The notes: generated from the letters alone by a model not told the origin. A DNA stretch of 64,000 nucleotides from Bradyrhizobium sp. OK095 (GCF_900109945.1 NZ_FOBX01000013.1:151002-215001), one strand, 5' to 3'; positions 7,093 to 16,439 are shown, numbered from the stretch's first letter. A program made the numbers and translations.

Positions 7093-9258
7093 TCAACCCG
7101 CCGCCTTCGCCTCGCGGCGGCGCGCGGTGAGGATGTATTCGGTGTAACCGTTCGGCTGCTCGCGCCCCTTGAAGATGAGGTCGCTGGCCGCCTTGAAGGC
7201 GACACCGTCGAAGGCGGGCGCCATCGGCTTGTAGATGGCATCGCCAGCGTTCTGGTTGTCGACGACGACGGCCATGCGCTTGAGCGATTCCATCACCTGC
7301 GCTTCGGTGATGACGCCCTGGTGCAGCCAGTTGGCAAGATGCTGGCTGGAGATGCGCAATGTCGCGCGGTCTTCCATCAGGCCGACATCGTGGATGTCAG
7401 GCACCTTGGAGCAGCCGACGCCCTGGTCGATCCAGCGCACGACGTAACCCAGGATGCCCTGGCAGTTGTTGTCGATCTCCTGCTTGACGTCGTCGGGCGC
7501 CCAGTTCGACTGCGACACCGGAATGGTGAGGATGTCGGACAGCTTTGCGCGTGGACCGCCCTTGGTCAGTTCTTGCTGCCGCGCGGTCACGTTGACCTGA
7601 TGGTAGTGCAGCGCATGCAGGGTCGCAGCCGTCGGCGAGGGCACCCACGCGGTGGTGGCGCCGGCCTGCGGATGCGCGAGCTTCTGCGTCAGCATGTCCG
7701 CCATCTTGTCGGGCGCAGCCCACATACCCTTGCCGATCTGGGCATGGCCGGGCAGGCCGTCGATCAGGCCCATGTCGACGTTCCAGTCCTCATAGGCCTT
7801 GATCCAGGCCTGCGCCTTCATCTCGTTCTTGCGGATCATCGGACCCGCTTCCATCGAGGTGTGGATCTCGTCGCCGGTGCGGTCGAGGAAGCCGGTGTTG
7901 ATGAACATGATGCGCTTGGAGGCGCGCTGGATGCAGGCCTTGAGATTGACGGTGGTGCGCCGCTCCTCGTCCATGATGCCGACCTTGAGCGTGTTCTCCG
8001 GCAGCCCTAGCATCTTCTCGACGTGATCGAATATCTCGCAGGTCAGCGACACTTCGTCGGGGCCGTGCATCTTCGGCTTGACGATATAGGCAGATCCCGT
8101 GCGGCTGTTCTTGGTCTTGGAGCCGCCTTTCAAGTCATGAATGGCAAGGAGCCCCGACACGGCGGCATCGAGCAGGCCTTCCGGAATCTCTTCGCCCTTG
8201 TCGTCCAGCACCGCGTCGGTGAACATGTGGTGACCGCAATTGCGCATCAAGAGCAGGCTGCGGCCGTGCAGCTTTACTTCGCCCTTGCCATCAGGCGTCT
8301 TGTAGGAGCGGTCGGCGTTGAGCGAACGCGTCAGCGTCTTGCCGCCTTTTTCGAAGTCCGCCGACAGCGTGCCGTTCATCAGGCCGAGCGTGTTGCGATA
8401 GACCAGCACCTTGTCCTCGGCATCGACAGCGGCAACCGAGTCCTCCATGTCGAGGATGGTCGACACGGCAGATTCCATGATCATGTCGGCGACGCCGGCC
8501 GGATCGTCCTTGCCGATAACGCTGCTGCGGTCGATCTTCACCTCGACATGCAGGCCGTTATTGGCGAGCAGCACCGCGCTCGGCGCGGCCGCATCGCCCT
8601 GGAAGCCGGCGAACTGCACGGCGTTCTTCAGCGCGGTGGCGTTGCCGCTCTTCAGCTTCACCGCGAGCTGGCCCGCGACGACGCTGTAGGCGGTGACGTC
8701 GGTGTGGCTGCCGGTCGCCAGCGGAGCGGCGGCATCGAGGAAGGCTTTTGCCTTCGCGATCACCTTGTCGCCGCGCGCCTTGTTGTAGCCCTTGCCGCTC
8801 TCGGACTGATCGTGCGGGATCGCGTCGGTGCCGTAGAAGGCATCATAGAGCGAACCCCAGCGCGCATTCGCCGCGTTCAGCGCGTAGCGTGCATTGGTCA
8901 GCGGCACGACCAGCTGCGGACCGCAGATCTTGCCGATCTCTTCGTCGACATTGGCGGTCTCGACCTTCTGCGTCGCCGGCTCCGGGACGAGATAGCCGAT
9001 CTCCTTCAGGAACGCGGTATAGACGTCGAGGTCGAACGCCTTGCCCTTGCTGGCGCGGTGCCAGTCGTCGATCTTGGCCTGCAGCGTGTCACGCACGGCG
9101 AGCAGCGCGCGGTTCTTCGGCCCCAATTCCCTGATGATGCCTGCGACGCCTGCCCAGAACGCATCCGGCGCGATCCCCGTTTTCGGGGCCGCTTCCTTGG
9201 CGATGAAATCGAACAGGACGGGAGCGATTCTCAATCCGTGGGCATCGACGCGTTTCAT
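7093..9258 (-). CDS. glcB: Malate synthase G
   Basis: Malate synthase condenses glyoxylate with acetyl-CoA to give malate, the second step of the glyoxylate shunt, in the cytoplasm. I place the start at the ATG at 9258 (MKRVDAHGL), giving 721 residues, the usual length of isoform G. An in-frame extension to 9315 has no family match. Typical isoform-G sequences are present: SILDMEDSVAAVD, the GIMDEERRT region, INTGFLDRTGDEIHTSMEAG, and the late VRWIDQGVGCSKVPD and LMEDRATLRIS blocks that line the active site. Isocitrate lyase is not in the window. The gene stands alone, with its own terminator. Confidence 0.96.
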   Translation of the reverse strand: MKRVDAHGLRIAPVLFDFIAKEAAPKTGIAPDAFWAGVAGIIRELGPKNRALLAVRDTLQAKIDDWHRASKGKAFDLDVYTAFLKEIGYLVPEPATQKVETANVDEEIGKICGPQLVVPLTNARYALNAANARWGSLYDAFYGTDAIPHDQSESGKGYNKARGDKVIAKAKAFLDAAAPLATGSHTDVTAYSVVAGQLAVKLKSGNATALKNAVQFAGFQGDAAAPSAVLLANNGLHVEVKIDRSSVIGKDDPAGVADMIMESAVSTILDMEDSVAAVDAEDKVLVYRNTLGLMNGTLSADFEKGGKTLTRSLNADRSYKTPDGKGEVKLHGRSLLLMRNCGHHMFTDAVLDDKGEEIPEGLLDAAVSGLLAIHDLKGGSKTKNSRTGSAYIVKPKMHGPDEVSLTCEIFDHVEKMLGLPENTLKVGIMDEERRTTVNLKACIQRASKRIMFINTGFLDRTGDEIHTSMEAGPMIRKNEMKAQAWIKAYEDWNVDMGLIDGLPGHAQIGKGMWAAPDKMADMLTQKLAHPQAGATTAWVPSPTAATLHALHYHQVNVTARQQELTKGGPRAKLSDILTIPVSQSNWAPDDVKQEIDNNCQGILGYVVRWIDQGVGCSKVPDIHDVGLMEDRATLRISSQHLANWLHQGVITEAQVMESLKRMAVVVDNQNAGDAIYKPMAPAFDGVAFKAASDLIFKGREQPNGYTEYILTARRREAKAAG

Positions 9259-9424
9259 GATGGTCTTTCTTGTTGGAAATGGCTGTTTTTGGCTGCTTTG
9301 ACCCGACAGCAGCAAAATGCGCCCACGCGGGGCAGCTTTCAGGACCTATTAGCCCCAAAATCGGGGCGGTGAGAAGACCCCCAACGTCTGTCAAAATGTC
9401 AAGGAATGGGCGGGGCCCCACGCA

Positions 9425-9536
9425 CCGCTGTCATTCCCCGCGAAGGCGGGGAATCCAGTACGCCGCGGCTTCTCGGCTCAATCACTGCTGTCGGTGGAAT
9501 ACTGGGTCGCCCGGTCAAGCCGGACGACGACAGCGG
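9425..9536. repeat. Intergenic palindromic repeat, about 112 bp
   Basis: It is bounded by CCGCTGTC (9425-9432) and its exact complement (9529-9536). Internal inverted pieces include ATTCCCCGC with GCGGGGAAT and CCGG motifs around 9512-9523. It lies between the malate synthase start and the cysNC stop. Elements of this style recur in Bradyrhizobium intergenic DNA; it has no coding potential. Confidence 0.6.
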
Positions 9537-9549
9537 GACCAGGACAGCC

Positions 9550-11487
9550 TCAAATATTCGCGGCGAGGTCCACGACTTCGTCGAACAGCACGCCGGTTGT
9601 CTTCAGCATCTGCTCGATCTCGTCGGCCGCATCCGAAACCGTCCGTGCCGAGGTATCGATCACGAGCTCGGCGGCCTGCGGCGTCTCGTAATCGTTGCCG
9701 ATGCCCGTAAAGGAGGCAAGCGCGCCGGCGCGGGCCTTCTTGTAGTGGCCCTTGGGGTCGCGCTCCTCGCAGATTCCGGCCGGCGTCGCGACATGGATCT
9801 CACGGAACGCGGTGTCGGCGATGCGGCGGGCGGTGGCGCGGTCTTCGCGGGCAGGCGAGACGGCCGCGACGATGGCGATATGGCCATTGCGGGCGAGATG
9901 CGTCGCGACTTCCGCAAGCCTGCGGATGTTCTCGCTGCGGTCGGCGGCGGAGAAGCCGAGATCGCTGTTGAGGCCCGCACGCAGCGTGTCGCCGTCGAGC
10001 AGGATCGGCGAGCCGCCATTGGTGAAGAGACGCCGCTCCAGTGCCTTGGCCAAGGTCGACTTGCCGGAGGCCGGCAGGCCGGTGAGCCAGACCACGGCGC
10101 CGTTGTGGCGATAGCGCGCGGAGCGCTCATCCAGCCGCAGCGCGGATTCCACCGGCACGATGTCGACAGGCACGGCACGCTGGCCGGCATCGACCGACAG
10201 CACGAGACCGCCGCCGGCGATGCGCCCGGAGACCTCGATCACCAGACGGCCGGTGCGCGGATTTTCGGTGTAGGGATCGGTCGCGATCGGATTGGAGAGG
10301 GAAATGTCGATCTCGCCGACATGGTTGCGGCCGATCGCCTTGTTCTCGACGCTCGACAGCTCGCCGGGATCGACGGCCTTCTCGATGGCGACGACGGTGG
10401 CGCGGCTTTCCTTCGGTCCGCAGCGGACCAGCAACTGGTCGCCCTTGGCGAGCGGCTTGTCGTGCAGCCAGAAGATGCGCGCACGCAGCCGCCGGGTCTC
10501 GCGCGGGGCGGCGTTGGCATGCGCGATGATGTCGCCGCGCTCGAGGAACAATTCGCGGTCGAGCGTGATGCCGACCGAGCGGCCTGCGCCTTGGCGTCCA
10601 GCGACCGGCGTCACCGGCCAGCTTTCGACCGTCTTGATCTTCGCGATCTTGCCGGCCGGCATGATCACGACCTCGTCGCCGGCAATCAGGCTGCCGGATT
10701 CGATCCGGCCCGCGACGATGCGGCGGTCGTCGAACTTGTAGATCGCCTGCACCGGCAGCCGCAGCGCCAATGCTTCCAGCGGCCGCGCCGGTTCGAGCTG
10801 ATCCAGCGCTTCGACCACGGTCGGTCCCTTGTACCAGCCGATCCGGTCGGTACGCTCGGCGACGCCGTCGCCGTCACGCGCGGAAATCGGGATCACGGCC
10901 GTGGGCTTGACGCCGAGGCCCTGCAAATGCGCCGAGATCTCGTCACTGATCTCCTTGAAGCGATCGGCGGAGAAGTCGACGCGGTCCATCTTGTTGACGA
11001 CGACCGCGACCTGCTTCACGCCCAGCAGATGCAGCAGATAGCCGTGCCGCCGGGTCTGGTCGCGCACGCCTTCGAGCGCGTCGATGATCAGCACTGCGCC
11101 GTCGGCCTGCGACGCCCCGGTGATCATGTTGCGCAAGAATTCGGCGTGGCCGGGCGCGTCGATCAGCACGATGTCGCGCGAATTGGTGCGGAATCGGATC
11201 TGCGTGGTGTCGATGGTGATGCCCTGGTCGCGCTCGGTCTGGAGCGCGTCGAGCAGGAACGACCATTCGAACGGCATGCCGCGCCGCGCGCTGACGGCCT
11301 TCAGCATCTCGAGCTTGCCGTCGGGGAGGCTGCCGGTCTCGTGCAGGAGACGACCGACCAGCGTCGACTTGCCGTGGTCGACATGACCGACGATGACGAT
11401 GCGGACCTGCGGTCTCGTCGTGCCATTTGGCATCGACGTCGTGCCGTTCGGGGTGGCGGGCGAGGCCGGGGTGACGATCATGTTCAT
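9550..11487 (-). CDS. cysNC: Bifunctional sulfate adenylyltransferase subunit 1 / APS kinase (CysN-CysC fusion)
   Basis: The N-terminal part is an EF-Tu-like GTPase (CysN) that drives ATP sulfurylase with CysD. It has a P-loop GHVDHGKST at 34-42, then DAPGHAEF and NKMD. The C-terminal part, from about residue 465, is an APS kinase (CysC) with its own P-loop GLPASGKST, which converts APS to PAPS. The start is the ATG at 11487 (MNMIV), 645 residues, 22 bp after the cysD stop; a longer frame upstream runs into cysD and is unlikely. The fusion resembles NodQ, which serves Nod-factor sulfation in some rhizobia. Here the setting is general sulfate assimilation, because cysD and cysG flank it. Confidence 0.95.
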   Translation of the reverse strand: MNMIVTPASPATPNGTTSMPNGTTRPQVRIVIVGHVDHGKSTLVGRLLHETGSLPDGKLEMLKAVSARRGMPFEWSFLLDALQTERDQGITIDTTQIRFRTNSRDIVLIDAPGHAEFLRNMITGASQADGAVLIIDALEGVRDQTRRHGYLLHLLGVKQVAVVVNKMDRVDFSADRFKEISDEISAHLQGLGVKPTAVIPISARDGDGVAERTDRIGWYKGPTVVEALDQLEPARPLEALALRLPVQAIYKFDDRRIVAGRIESGSLIAGDEVVIMPAGKIAKIKTVESWPVTPVAGRQGAGRSVGITLDRELFLERGDIIAHANAAPRETRRLRARIFWLHDKPLAKGDQLLVRCGPKESRATVVAIEKAVDPGELSSVENKAIGRNHVGEIDISLSNPIATDPYTENPRTGRLVIEVSGRIAGGGLVLSVDAGQRAVPVDIVPVESALRLDERSARYRHNGAVVWLTGLPASGKSTLAKALERRLFTNGGSPILLDGDTLRAGLNSDLGFSAADRSENIRRLAEVATHLARNGHIAIVAAVSPAREDRATARRIADTAFREIHVATPAGICEERDPKGHYKKARAGALASFTGIGNDYETPQAAELVIDTSARTVSDAADEIEQMLKTTGVLFDEVVDLAANI

Positions 11488-11509
11488 ATCGCGCTCGCGT
11501 CCTTGGGAA

Positions 11510-12397
11510 TCAGAGATAGCCGGCGACGCGCAGGCGCTCGAAGGCGTCCTCGGTCTCGTGGTCGAGCGCACGGCCGGCGCGCTCCGGCACCTTGGTCTGC
11601 TCGAGCTCGATCAGGATCTCGTCGATGTTCGACGCGGTCGAAGCGACCGGATTGGTGATGTCCTGATCGCCCAGCGAGCGGTAACGTTTGCCGTTTTGCG
11701 AGAGATAGAGCGGGATGATCGGGATGTTCTCGCGCTTGGTGTAGGCCCAGATATCGGACTCGGTCCAATGCAGGATCGGATGGATGCGTAAGTGAGCGCC
11801 CTGCGGCGGCGACGCATTGAAATGATCCCAGAACTCCGGCGGCTGGTCGCGCACGTCCCAATTGCCTTCGAGACCGCGCGGCGAGAACACGCGCTCCTTG
11901 GCGCGGGTGGCTTCCTCGTCGCGGCGGATGCCGGCGATCAGGCCATCAAAGCCGTATTTGCCGAGCGCCATCTTGAGGCCCTCGGTCTTGCGCGCGGCGG
12001 AACGGGCAGCTGGCGGCAGTGTTGGGTCGACGGCATCGATGGGCGGGCAGGGCTCGACGCGCAGGTCCAGGTCCCACTCTTTTCCGTAATGGTCGCGGAA
12101 GCGGTACATCTCCGGAAACTTCTTGCCGGTATCGACATGGAGGGCCGGGAACGGCAGCCGGCCGAAGAACGCCTTGCGCGCCAGCCAGATCATCACATTG
12201 GAGTCCTTGCCGAGCGACCACAGCAGGGCAATCTTCTTCAAACGGCCAAACGCCTCGCGGAAGATGTAGATGCTCTGCGCCTCCAACTGGTCCAGATGGT
12301 CCATGCTGGGGGTGGTCAGCCCGACTGGAATTTGCTCGGAAACGGGGGGGCGGGAGTCCCGTCCATCTGCACCGGAATCGGTCCTGAGAAGATGCAT
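11510..12397 (-). CDS. cysD: Sulfate adenylyltransferase subunit 2
   Basis: This is the catalytic PP-loop subunit of ATP sulfurylase, which forms APS from sulfate and ATP together with CysN. The motif SLGKDSNVM is the PP-loop, and HVDTGKKFPEMY, GIRRDEEATRAKER and LHWTESDIWAY are typical CysD blocks. Start choice is uncertain. The ATG at 12397 gives 295 residues with a 31-residue lead; the ATG at 12304 (MDHLDQLEAQSIY) begins exactly where most CysD proteins align; a further extension to 12487 would enter the promoter region. The gene heads the leftward cysD-cysNC operon and is divergent from cysG, with a 143-bp shared control region. Confidence 0.93.
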   Translation of the reverse strand: MHLLRTDSGADGRDSRPPVSEQIPVGLTTPSMDHLDQLEAQSIYIFREAFGRLKKIALLWSLGKDSNVMIWLARKAFFGRLPFPALHVDTGKKFPEMYRFRDHYGKEWDLDLRVEPCPPIDAVDPTLPPAARSAARKTEGLKMALGKYGFDGLIAGIRRDEEATRAKERVFSPRGLEGNWDVRDQPPEFWDHFNASPPQGAHLRIHPILHWTESDIWAYTKRENIPIIPLYLSQNGKRYRSLGDQDITNPVASTASNIDEILIELEQTKVPERAGRALDHETEDAFERLRVAGYL

Positions 12398-12426
12398 CTC
12401 TGCCACTTTGCGTTTGGAGGCGAAAA

Positions 12427-12498
12427 TTCTATAGTTGCACTGCGGAAGAGAAGAAGAAATTTTCTCTTTGCGCGCTCGAAACGACACATATATAGAAA
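12427..12498. promoter_or_regulatory. Divergent cysD/cysG promoter region
   Basis: This AT-rich stretch contrasts with the GC-rich surroundings. TTCTATAG at 12427-12434 and TATAGAA at 12491-12497 are mirror images. Each is placed where a -10 box of one of the two divergent operons could lie (CTATAG for cysD, TATATAG for cysG). The symmetry could instead mark paired operator half-sites. This is inferred from layout only. Confidence 0.4.
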
Positions 12499-12540
12499 AT
12501 AATTCCAGTCAACCCCGGATGTGGGGGAAGCGAGTATCGC

Positions 12541-13959
12541 ATGCGGTTCTTGCCGGTGTTCCTCGATCTCAAGGCCGGTCCGGTGGTCCTCATCGGCGCG
12601 GGTGAGCTTTTGCGCGCAAAACTGCGCGTGCTCGCCGCTGCCGGCGCGTGCCTCCGCGTGCATGCGATCGACGGCAATCAGGATCTGGGCCTTGGGGAGG
12701 CGGCGCGCATCGAGATCGCGGCCGGCGATCCGCTGACCGCCGATCTCTCAGGTGTCATCGCCGTCGTCTGCGCGGGCGCAGGCGACGTCGGTGTGGCGAT
12801 GTCGGCGCGGGCGAAGTCGCTCGGCCTGCCCGTCAACGTCATGGACGATCTCGAACATTCCAGCTTCATCTTCCCGGCAATCGTCGACCGCGACGACGTC
12901 GTGGTCGCGGTCGGCACCGGCGGCACCTCGCCGGTGGTGGCACGGCGCGTGCGCGAGAAGATCGAGGCGCTGCTGCCGGCGCGCATCGGCGAGCTCGCCG
13001 AGTTCATCGGCGGCTTCCGCAAATCCATTAACGAGCGCATTGCCGAGTTTCCGCTGCGCCGCCGCTTCTGGGAGCGCGTGATCGACGGTCCGATCGGCGC
13101 CGCCGTGCTCGCCGGCCGCAAGGACGAGGCGGATGCGGCGCTCAAGGCGATTTCCAATCCGTCCGAATTCGCGCGCGCCGACAAGCCGGAAGGCTCGGTC
13201 GTGCTGGTCGGCGCGGGTCCCGGCGATCCCGATCTGCTCACCATCAAGGCGCTGCGCGCGTTGCAGGATGCCGATATCGTCTTTCATGACGAACTGGTCT
13301 CGCCCGAGATTCTCGACCGCATCCGCCGCGATACCACGCGGGTTGCTGTCGGTCGCCGTATCGGCAAGCCCGGCATCGGCCAGGATGCCATCAACAAGCG
13401 CATGATCGAGGCCGCGCAATCCGGCCAGCGCGTCGTGCGTCTCAAGGGTGGCGATCCCTTCGTGTTCGGCCGCGGCGGCGAAGAGGTCGAAGCGCTGCGC
13501 GCCGCCGGCATCGCCTATTCGATCATTCCCGGCATCACCGCGGGCCTCGGCGGTGCCGCCGATTTCGAGGTGCCGCTCACCTACCGTCATGAAGCGACCC
13601 GCATCACCTTCCTCACCGCGCACAAGGCGCGCGATGCGGAAGCGGTGGACTGGTCGACGCTGACCGACACCAGAATGACAGTCGTGGTCTACATGGGCAT
13701 GAGCGCTGCACCCGCCATCCGCGCCGGCCTGTTCGCCGCCGGCCGCTCGCCGGAGACGCCGGTCGGTGTGTTCGCCCGCGTCACGCGTCCGGATGCGCAG
13801 GGCGCGATCGGTACGCTGCGCGACCTGCCCGAGCTGGTGCAGCGGACCCATGGCGGTCCTGCCATCCTCATCATCGGCGACGTGGTCCGGCATGCCGGTT
13901 CGCTTCGCCGCCAAACACCCAAGCAAATCATCTCTGACCTCCTGGATGCTGCCGAATGA
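12541..13959 (+). CDS. cysG: Siroheme synthase (trifunctional CysG)
   Basis: The 472-residue protein joins two modules. Residues 1 to about 200 form the Met8-like dehydrogenase/ferrochelatase, with a Rossmann start (VVLIGAG) and the SSFIFPAIVDRDDVVVAVGTGG region. Residues from about 218 form uroporphyrinogen III methyltransferase, with LVGAGPGDPDLLT, VRLKGGDPFVFGRGGEE and IIPGITAGLGGA. It makes siroheme from uroporphyrinogen III, the cofactor needed by the sulfite reductase two genes on. It opens the rightward operon cysG-DUF2849-cysI-DUF934-cysH; its stop overlaps the next start by 4 bp (ATGA). Confidence 0.96.
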   Translation: MRFLPVFLDLKAGPVVLIGAGELLRAKLRVLAAAGACLRVHAIDGNQDLGLGEAARIEIAAGDPLTADLSGVIAVVCAGAGDVGVAMSARAKSLGLPVNVMDDLEHSSFIFPAIVDRDDVVVAVGTGGTSPVVARRVREKIEALLPARIGELAEFIGGFRKSINERIAEFPLRRRFWERVIDGPIGAAVLAGRKDEADAALKAISNPSEFARADKPEGSVVLVGAGPGDPDLLTIKALRALQDADIVFHDELVSPEILDRIRRDTTRVAVGRRIGKPGIGQDAINKRMIEAAQSGQRVVRLKGGDPFVFGRGGEEVEALRAAGIAYSIIPGITAGLGGAADFEVPLTYRHEATRITFLTAHKARDAEAVDWSTLTDTRMTVVVYMGMSAAPAIRAGLFAAGRSPETPVGVFARVTRPDAQGAIGTLRDLPELVQRTHGGPAILIIGDVVRHAGSLRRQTPKQIISDLLDAAE

Positions 13960-14270
13960 CCTCCCCACTGCAACAGAAAATCAAGATCGCCGGTCCCTCC
14001 ATCGTGACCGCCAACCGCACCTGGGACGGCATCGTCGTCTACCGCACCGCCAACAAGGGCTGGTCGGCGGAGCTGGCCGATGCCGCAATCGTGCGCAACT
14101 CCGACGAGGCGAAAGTGTTGCTCGCCGAGGCCGTTGCCGATGACGTCGGCGCGATCGGTCCCTATATCGCACCGGTGCAGGTCGGCGATGATGGTGTGAT
14201 CGAGCCGGGCAACCTGCGCGAACAGATTCGCAAGGCCGGCGTCACCATCGAGCTGCCGGCTCAGGGTTAA
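13956..14270 (+). CDS. DUF2849 domain-containing protein in the sulfite reductase operon
   Basis: A 104-residue soluble protein without signal or membrane segment. Its ATG overlaps the cysG stop by 4 bp, so it is translationally coupled. It is followed 11 bp later by cysI. Residues such as TANRTWDGIVVYR near the N-terminus and the IGPYIAPV stretch match DUF2849, a small family found mainly in Alphaproteobacteria, which I recall as usually lying between cysG and cysI. No catalytic motif is evident. The fixed operon position suggests a role in siroheme delivery, electron transfer or assembly of the reductase, but that is inference. Confidence 0.85.
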   Translation: MTSPLQQKIKIAGPSIVTANRTWDGIVVYRTANKGWSAELADAAIVRNSDEAKVLLAEAVADDVGAIGPYIAPVQVGDDGVIEPGNLREQIRKAGVTIELPAQG

Positions 14271-14281
14271 GGCACGCTTCA

Positions 14282-15937
14282 ATGTATGCTTACGACGAAA
14301 TCGACCGCACGCTTGTCAACGAGCGCGTCTCGGAATTCCGCGACCAGGTGCAGCGCCGCCTTTCGGGCGAACTCACCGAGGACGAATTCAAGATGCTGCG
14401 CTTGCAGAACGGCGTCTATCTGCAACTGCACGCCTACATGTTCCGCGTCGCCATCCCCTATGGGACGCTGGCGTCGAACCAGTTGCGGCAGCTTGCCCAT
14501 GTCGCGCGCAAATACGACCGCGGCTACGGCCATTTCACCACGCGCCAGAACATCCAGTTCAACTGGATCAAGCTTTCGGACCTCCCGGATGCGCTGGCCG
14601 ACCTCGCGGAGGTCGGCATCCACGCGATGCAGACCTCCGGCAACAACATGCGCAACGTCACGTCCGACCAGTGGGCCGGTGTCGCGCCCGGCGAGATCGA
14701 GGATCCCCGCATCTGGTCGGAGCTGATCCGCCAGCATACGACGCTGCATCCGGAATTCTCGTTCCTGCCGCGCAAGTTCAAGATCGCCATCACTGCGTCG
14801 GACCACGATCGCGCGGCGATCAAGGTCCACGATATCGGCCTGCGCCTGATCAAGAGCGAGAAGGGTGAGACCGGTTTTGAGGTGCTGGTCGGCGGCGGCT
14901 TGGGTCGCACGCCGTTCATCGGCAAGACCATCAAGCACTTCGTCCACGGCCGCGATCTCCTGAGCTATATCGAGGCGATCCTGCGCGTCTACAATCAGTA
15001 CGGCCGCCGCGACAACATCTACAAGGCACGGATCAAGATCCTGGTGCACGAGCTAGGTATCGAGAAATTCTCCCGCGAGGTCGAGGAGGAGTGGCAGCAC
15101 CTTCGTAACTCCTCGCTCCAGATCGACGACGAGGTGATTGAGGATATCCGCTCGCGCTTCATCTATCCCGCCTACGAGAAGCTGCCGCACATGCCTGACG
15201 AGTTGCGGCAGGCCGCAGCCGAGCCTGATTTCGAAGCCTGGCGCAAGAACTCGGTCGCCCCGCACAAGAACCCGGGCTACTCCATCGTCACGATCTCGCT
15301 GAAGCCGATCGGCGCGCCTCCGGGCGATGCGACCGCCGAGCAGATGGATGCGCTGGCCGATCTCGCCGACAAATACTCCTTCGGTGAACTTCGCGTCGGC
15401 CACGAGCAGAATCTGGCTCTTCCGCATGTCGCCAAGCGCGATCTGCCGGCACTGTGGAAGGCGCTCGACAAGCTTGGCCTCGCGACGCCGAACGTCAATC
15501 TGATCACCGACATCATCGCCTGCCCGGGTCTGGATTACTGCTCGCTGGCGAATGCGCGCTCGATCCCGATCGCGCAGGAGCTGACGCGGCGCTTTGCCAA
15601 TCACGAGTTGGCCAATCTGATCGGCCGTCTCCACATCAACATCTCCGGCTGCATCAATGCCTGCGGCCATCATCATGTCGGCCATATCGGCATTCTCGGC
15701 GTCGAGAAGAACGGCGAGGAGGTCTACCAGATCACTATCGGCGGCCGTGCCGACGAGAGCGCCGCGCTCGGCAACCTCATCGGCCCCGGCGTCAAGTTCG
15801 ACGAGGTCGCCGACGTCGTCGAGGACATCGTGGAAGCCTATCTGGCGCTGCGCGAGCGTCCGGAGGAGCTGTTCGTCGACACCGTAAAACGCCTCGGCGT
15901 CGAACCCTTCAAGGAGCGCGTCTATGCCACTCGTTAA
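14282..15937 (+). CDS. cysI: Nitrite/sulfite reductase, siroheme [4Fe-4S] type (CysI)
   Basis: The 551-residue enzyme reduces sulfite to sulfide by six electrons. It shows the repeated nitrite/sulfite reductase fold; the cofactor ligands are C-X5-C in ACPGLDYC and C-X3-C in SGCINAC, which hold the iron-sulfur cluster and siroheme. Early motifs include FTTRQNIQFNWI and TSGNNMRNVTSD. No flavoprotein subunit (CysJ) is encoded nearby, so the donor is probably ferredoxin or another small carrier. It sits between DUF2849 and DUF934 and overlaps the latter by 14 bp. The sulfur setting argues for sulfite rather than nitrite as substrate. Confidence 0.93.
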   Translation: MYAYDEIDRTLVNERVSEFRDQVQRRLSGELTEDEFKMLRLQNGVYLQLHAYMFRVAIPYGTLASNQLRQLAHVARKYDRGYGHFTTRQNIQFNWIKLSDLPDALADLAEVGIHAMQTSGNNMRNVTSDQWAGVAPGEIEDPRIWSELIRQHTTLHPEFSFLPRKFKIAITASDHDRAAIKVHDIGLRLIKSEKGETGFEVLVGGGLGRTPFIGKTIKHFVHGRDLLSYIEAILRVYNQYGRRDNIYKARIKILVHELGIEKFSREVEEEWQHLRNSSLQIDDEVIEDIRSRFIYPAYEKLPHMPDELRQAAAEPDFEAWRKNSVAPHKNPGYSIVTISLKPIGAPPGDATAEQMDALADLADKYSFGELRVGHEQNLALPHVAKRDLPALWKALDKLGLATPNVNLITDIIACPGLDYCSLANARSIPIAQELTRRFANHELANLIGRLHINISGCINACGHHHVGHIGILGVEKNGEEVYQITIGGRADESAALGNLIGPGVKFDEVADVVEDIVEAYLALRERPEELFVDTVKRLGVEPFKERVYATR

Positions 15938-16439
15938 CGGCGGAAAGATCGCCGACGACAGTTTTGTGAAACTCGCCGTCGACACGCCGCTGCCCGAGAG
16001 CGGCGACATCCTGGTGCCGGCCGAGCGCTTCCTGAGCGATGCCGATGCGCTGCTCAAGCGAGCTGGCAAGGTCGGCGTGATCTGGCCGAACAACCGCGAC
16101 ATCGCGGAGCTCGTGCCCTATCTCGGCAAGATCGCCACCGTTGCATTGGTGTTCCCGAACTTCCGCGATGGACGCGCCTACAGCCAGGCGCGGCTGCTGC
16201 GTGAGCGTTACGGCTATCGCGGCGATCTGCGTGCCACCGGTCAGGTGCTGCGCGATCAGTTCGTGTTCATGCTGCGCGCCGGCTTCGATTCCTTCGAGGT
16301 CAAGAAGCAGGCCGACGCGGAAGCCTTCATGCTGACCGCAAAACGCTATTCGGTGTTCTATCAGCCGACCGGCGATGGTCGCATCACGGCGCTGCACCGG
16401 CGCATGCAGCTGCGTCACTCCGAGGGTGTCGGCACGTGA
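15924..16439 (+). CDS. DUF934 domain-containing protein (sulfite reductase partner)
   Basis: The 171-residue soluble protein begins inside the cysI coding region (14-bp overlap) and ends on the GTG start of cysH (4-bp overlap), a sign of tight translational coupling. It contains the DUF934 blocks IWPNNRD, VFPNFRDGRAYSQARLLRERYGYRGDLRATGQVLRDQ and a C-terminal FEVKKQADAEAF region. DUF934 is commonly encoded after cysI in Proteobacteria and has been proposed as a reductase partner; no enzyme activity is established to my knowledge. The genome setting makes a role in sulfite reduction likely. Confidence 0.88.
   Translation: MPLVNGGKIADDSFVKLAVDTPLPESGDILVPAERFLSDADALLKRAGKVGVIWPNNRDIAELVPYLGKIATVALVFPNFRDGRAYSQARLLRERYGYRGDLRATGQVLRDQFVFMLRAGFDSFEVKKQADAEAFMLTAKRYSVFYQPTGDGRITALHRRMQLRHSEGVGT

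Noticed and set aside
8023..9372. A 449-codon frame opposite malate synthase
   Set aside because: It is the antisense of a well-conserved enzyme; composition is biased and no motif is found.
9550..11487. cysNC as a Nod-factor sulfation gene (nodQ)
   Set aside because: No nod genes are nearby and the neighbours are cysD, cysG and cysI, so a general assimilation role is more likely.
9406..11658. A 750-codon open frame on the plus strand opposite cysNC
   Set aside because: It is antisense to a clear CysN-CysC fusion and has the H/R/D/A-rich look of a GC-rich shadow frame, with no recognisable domain.
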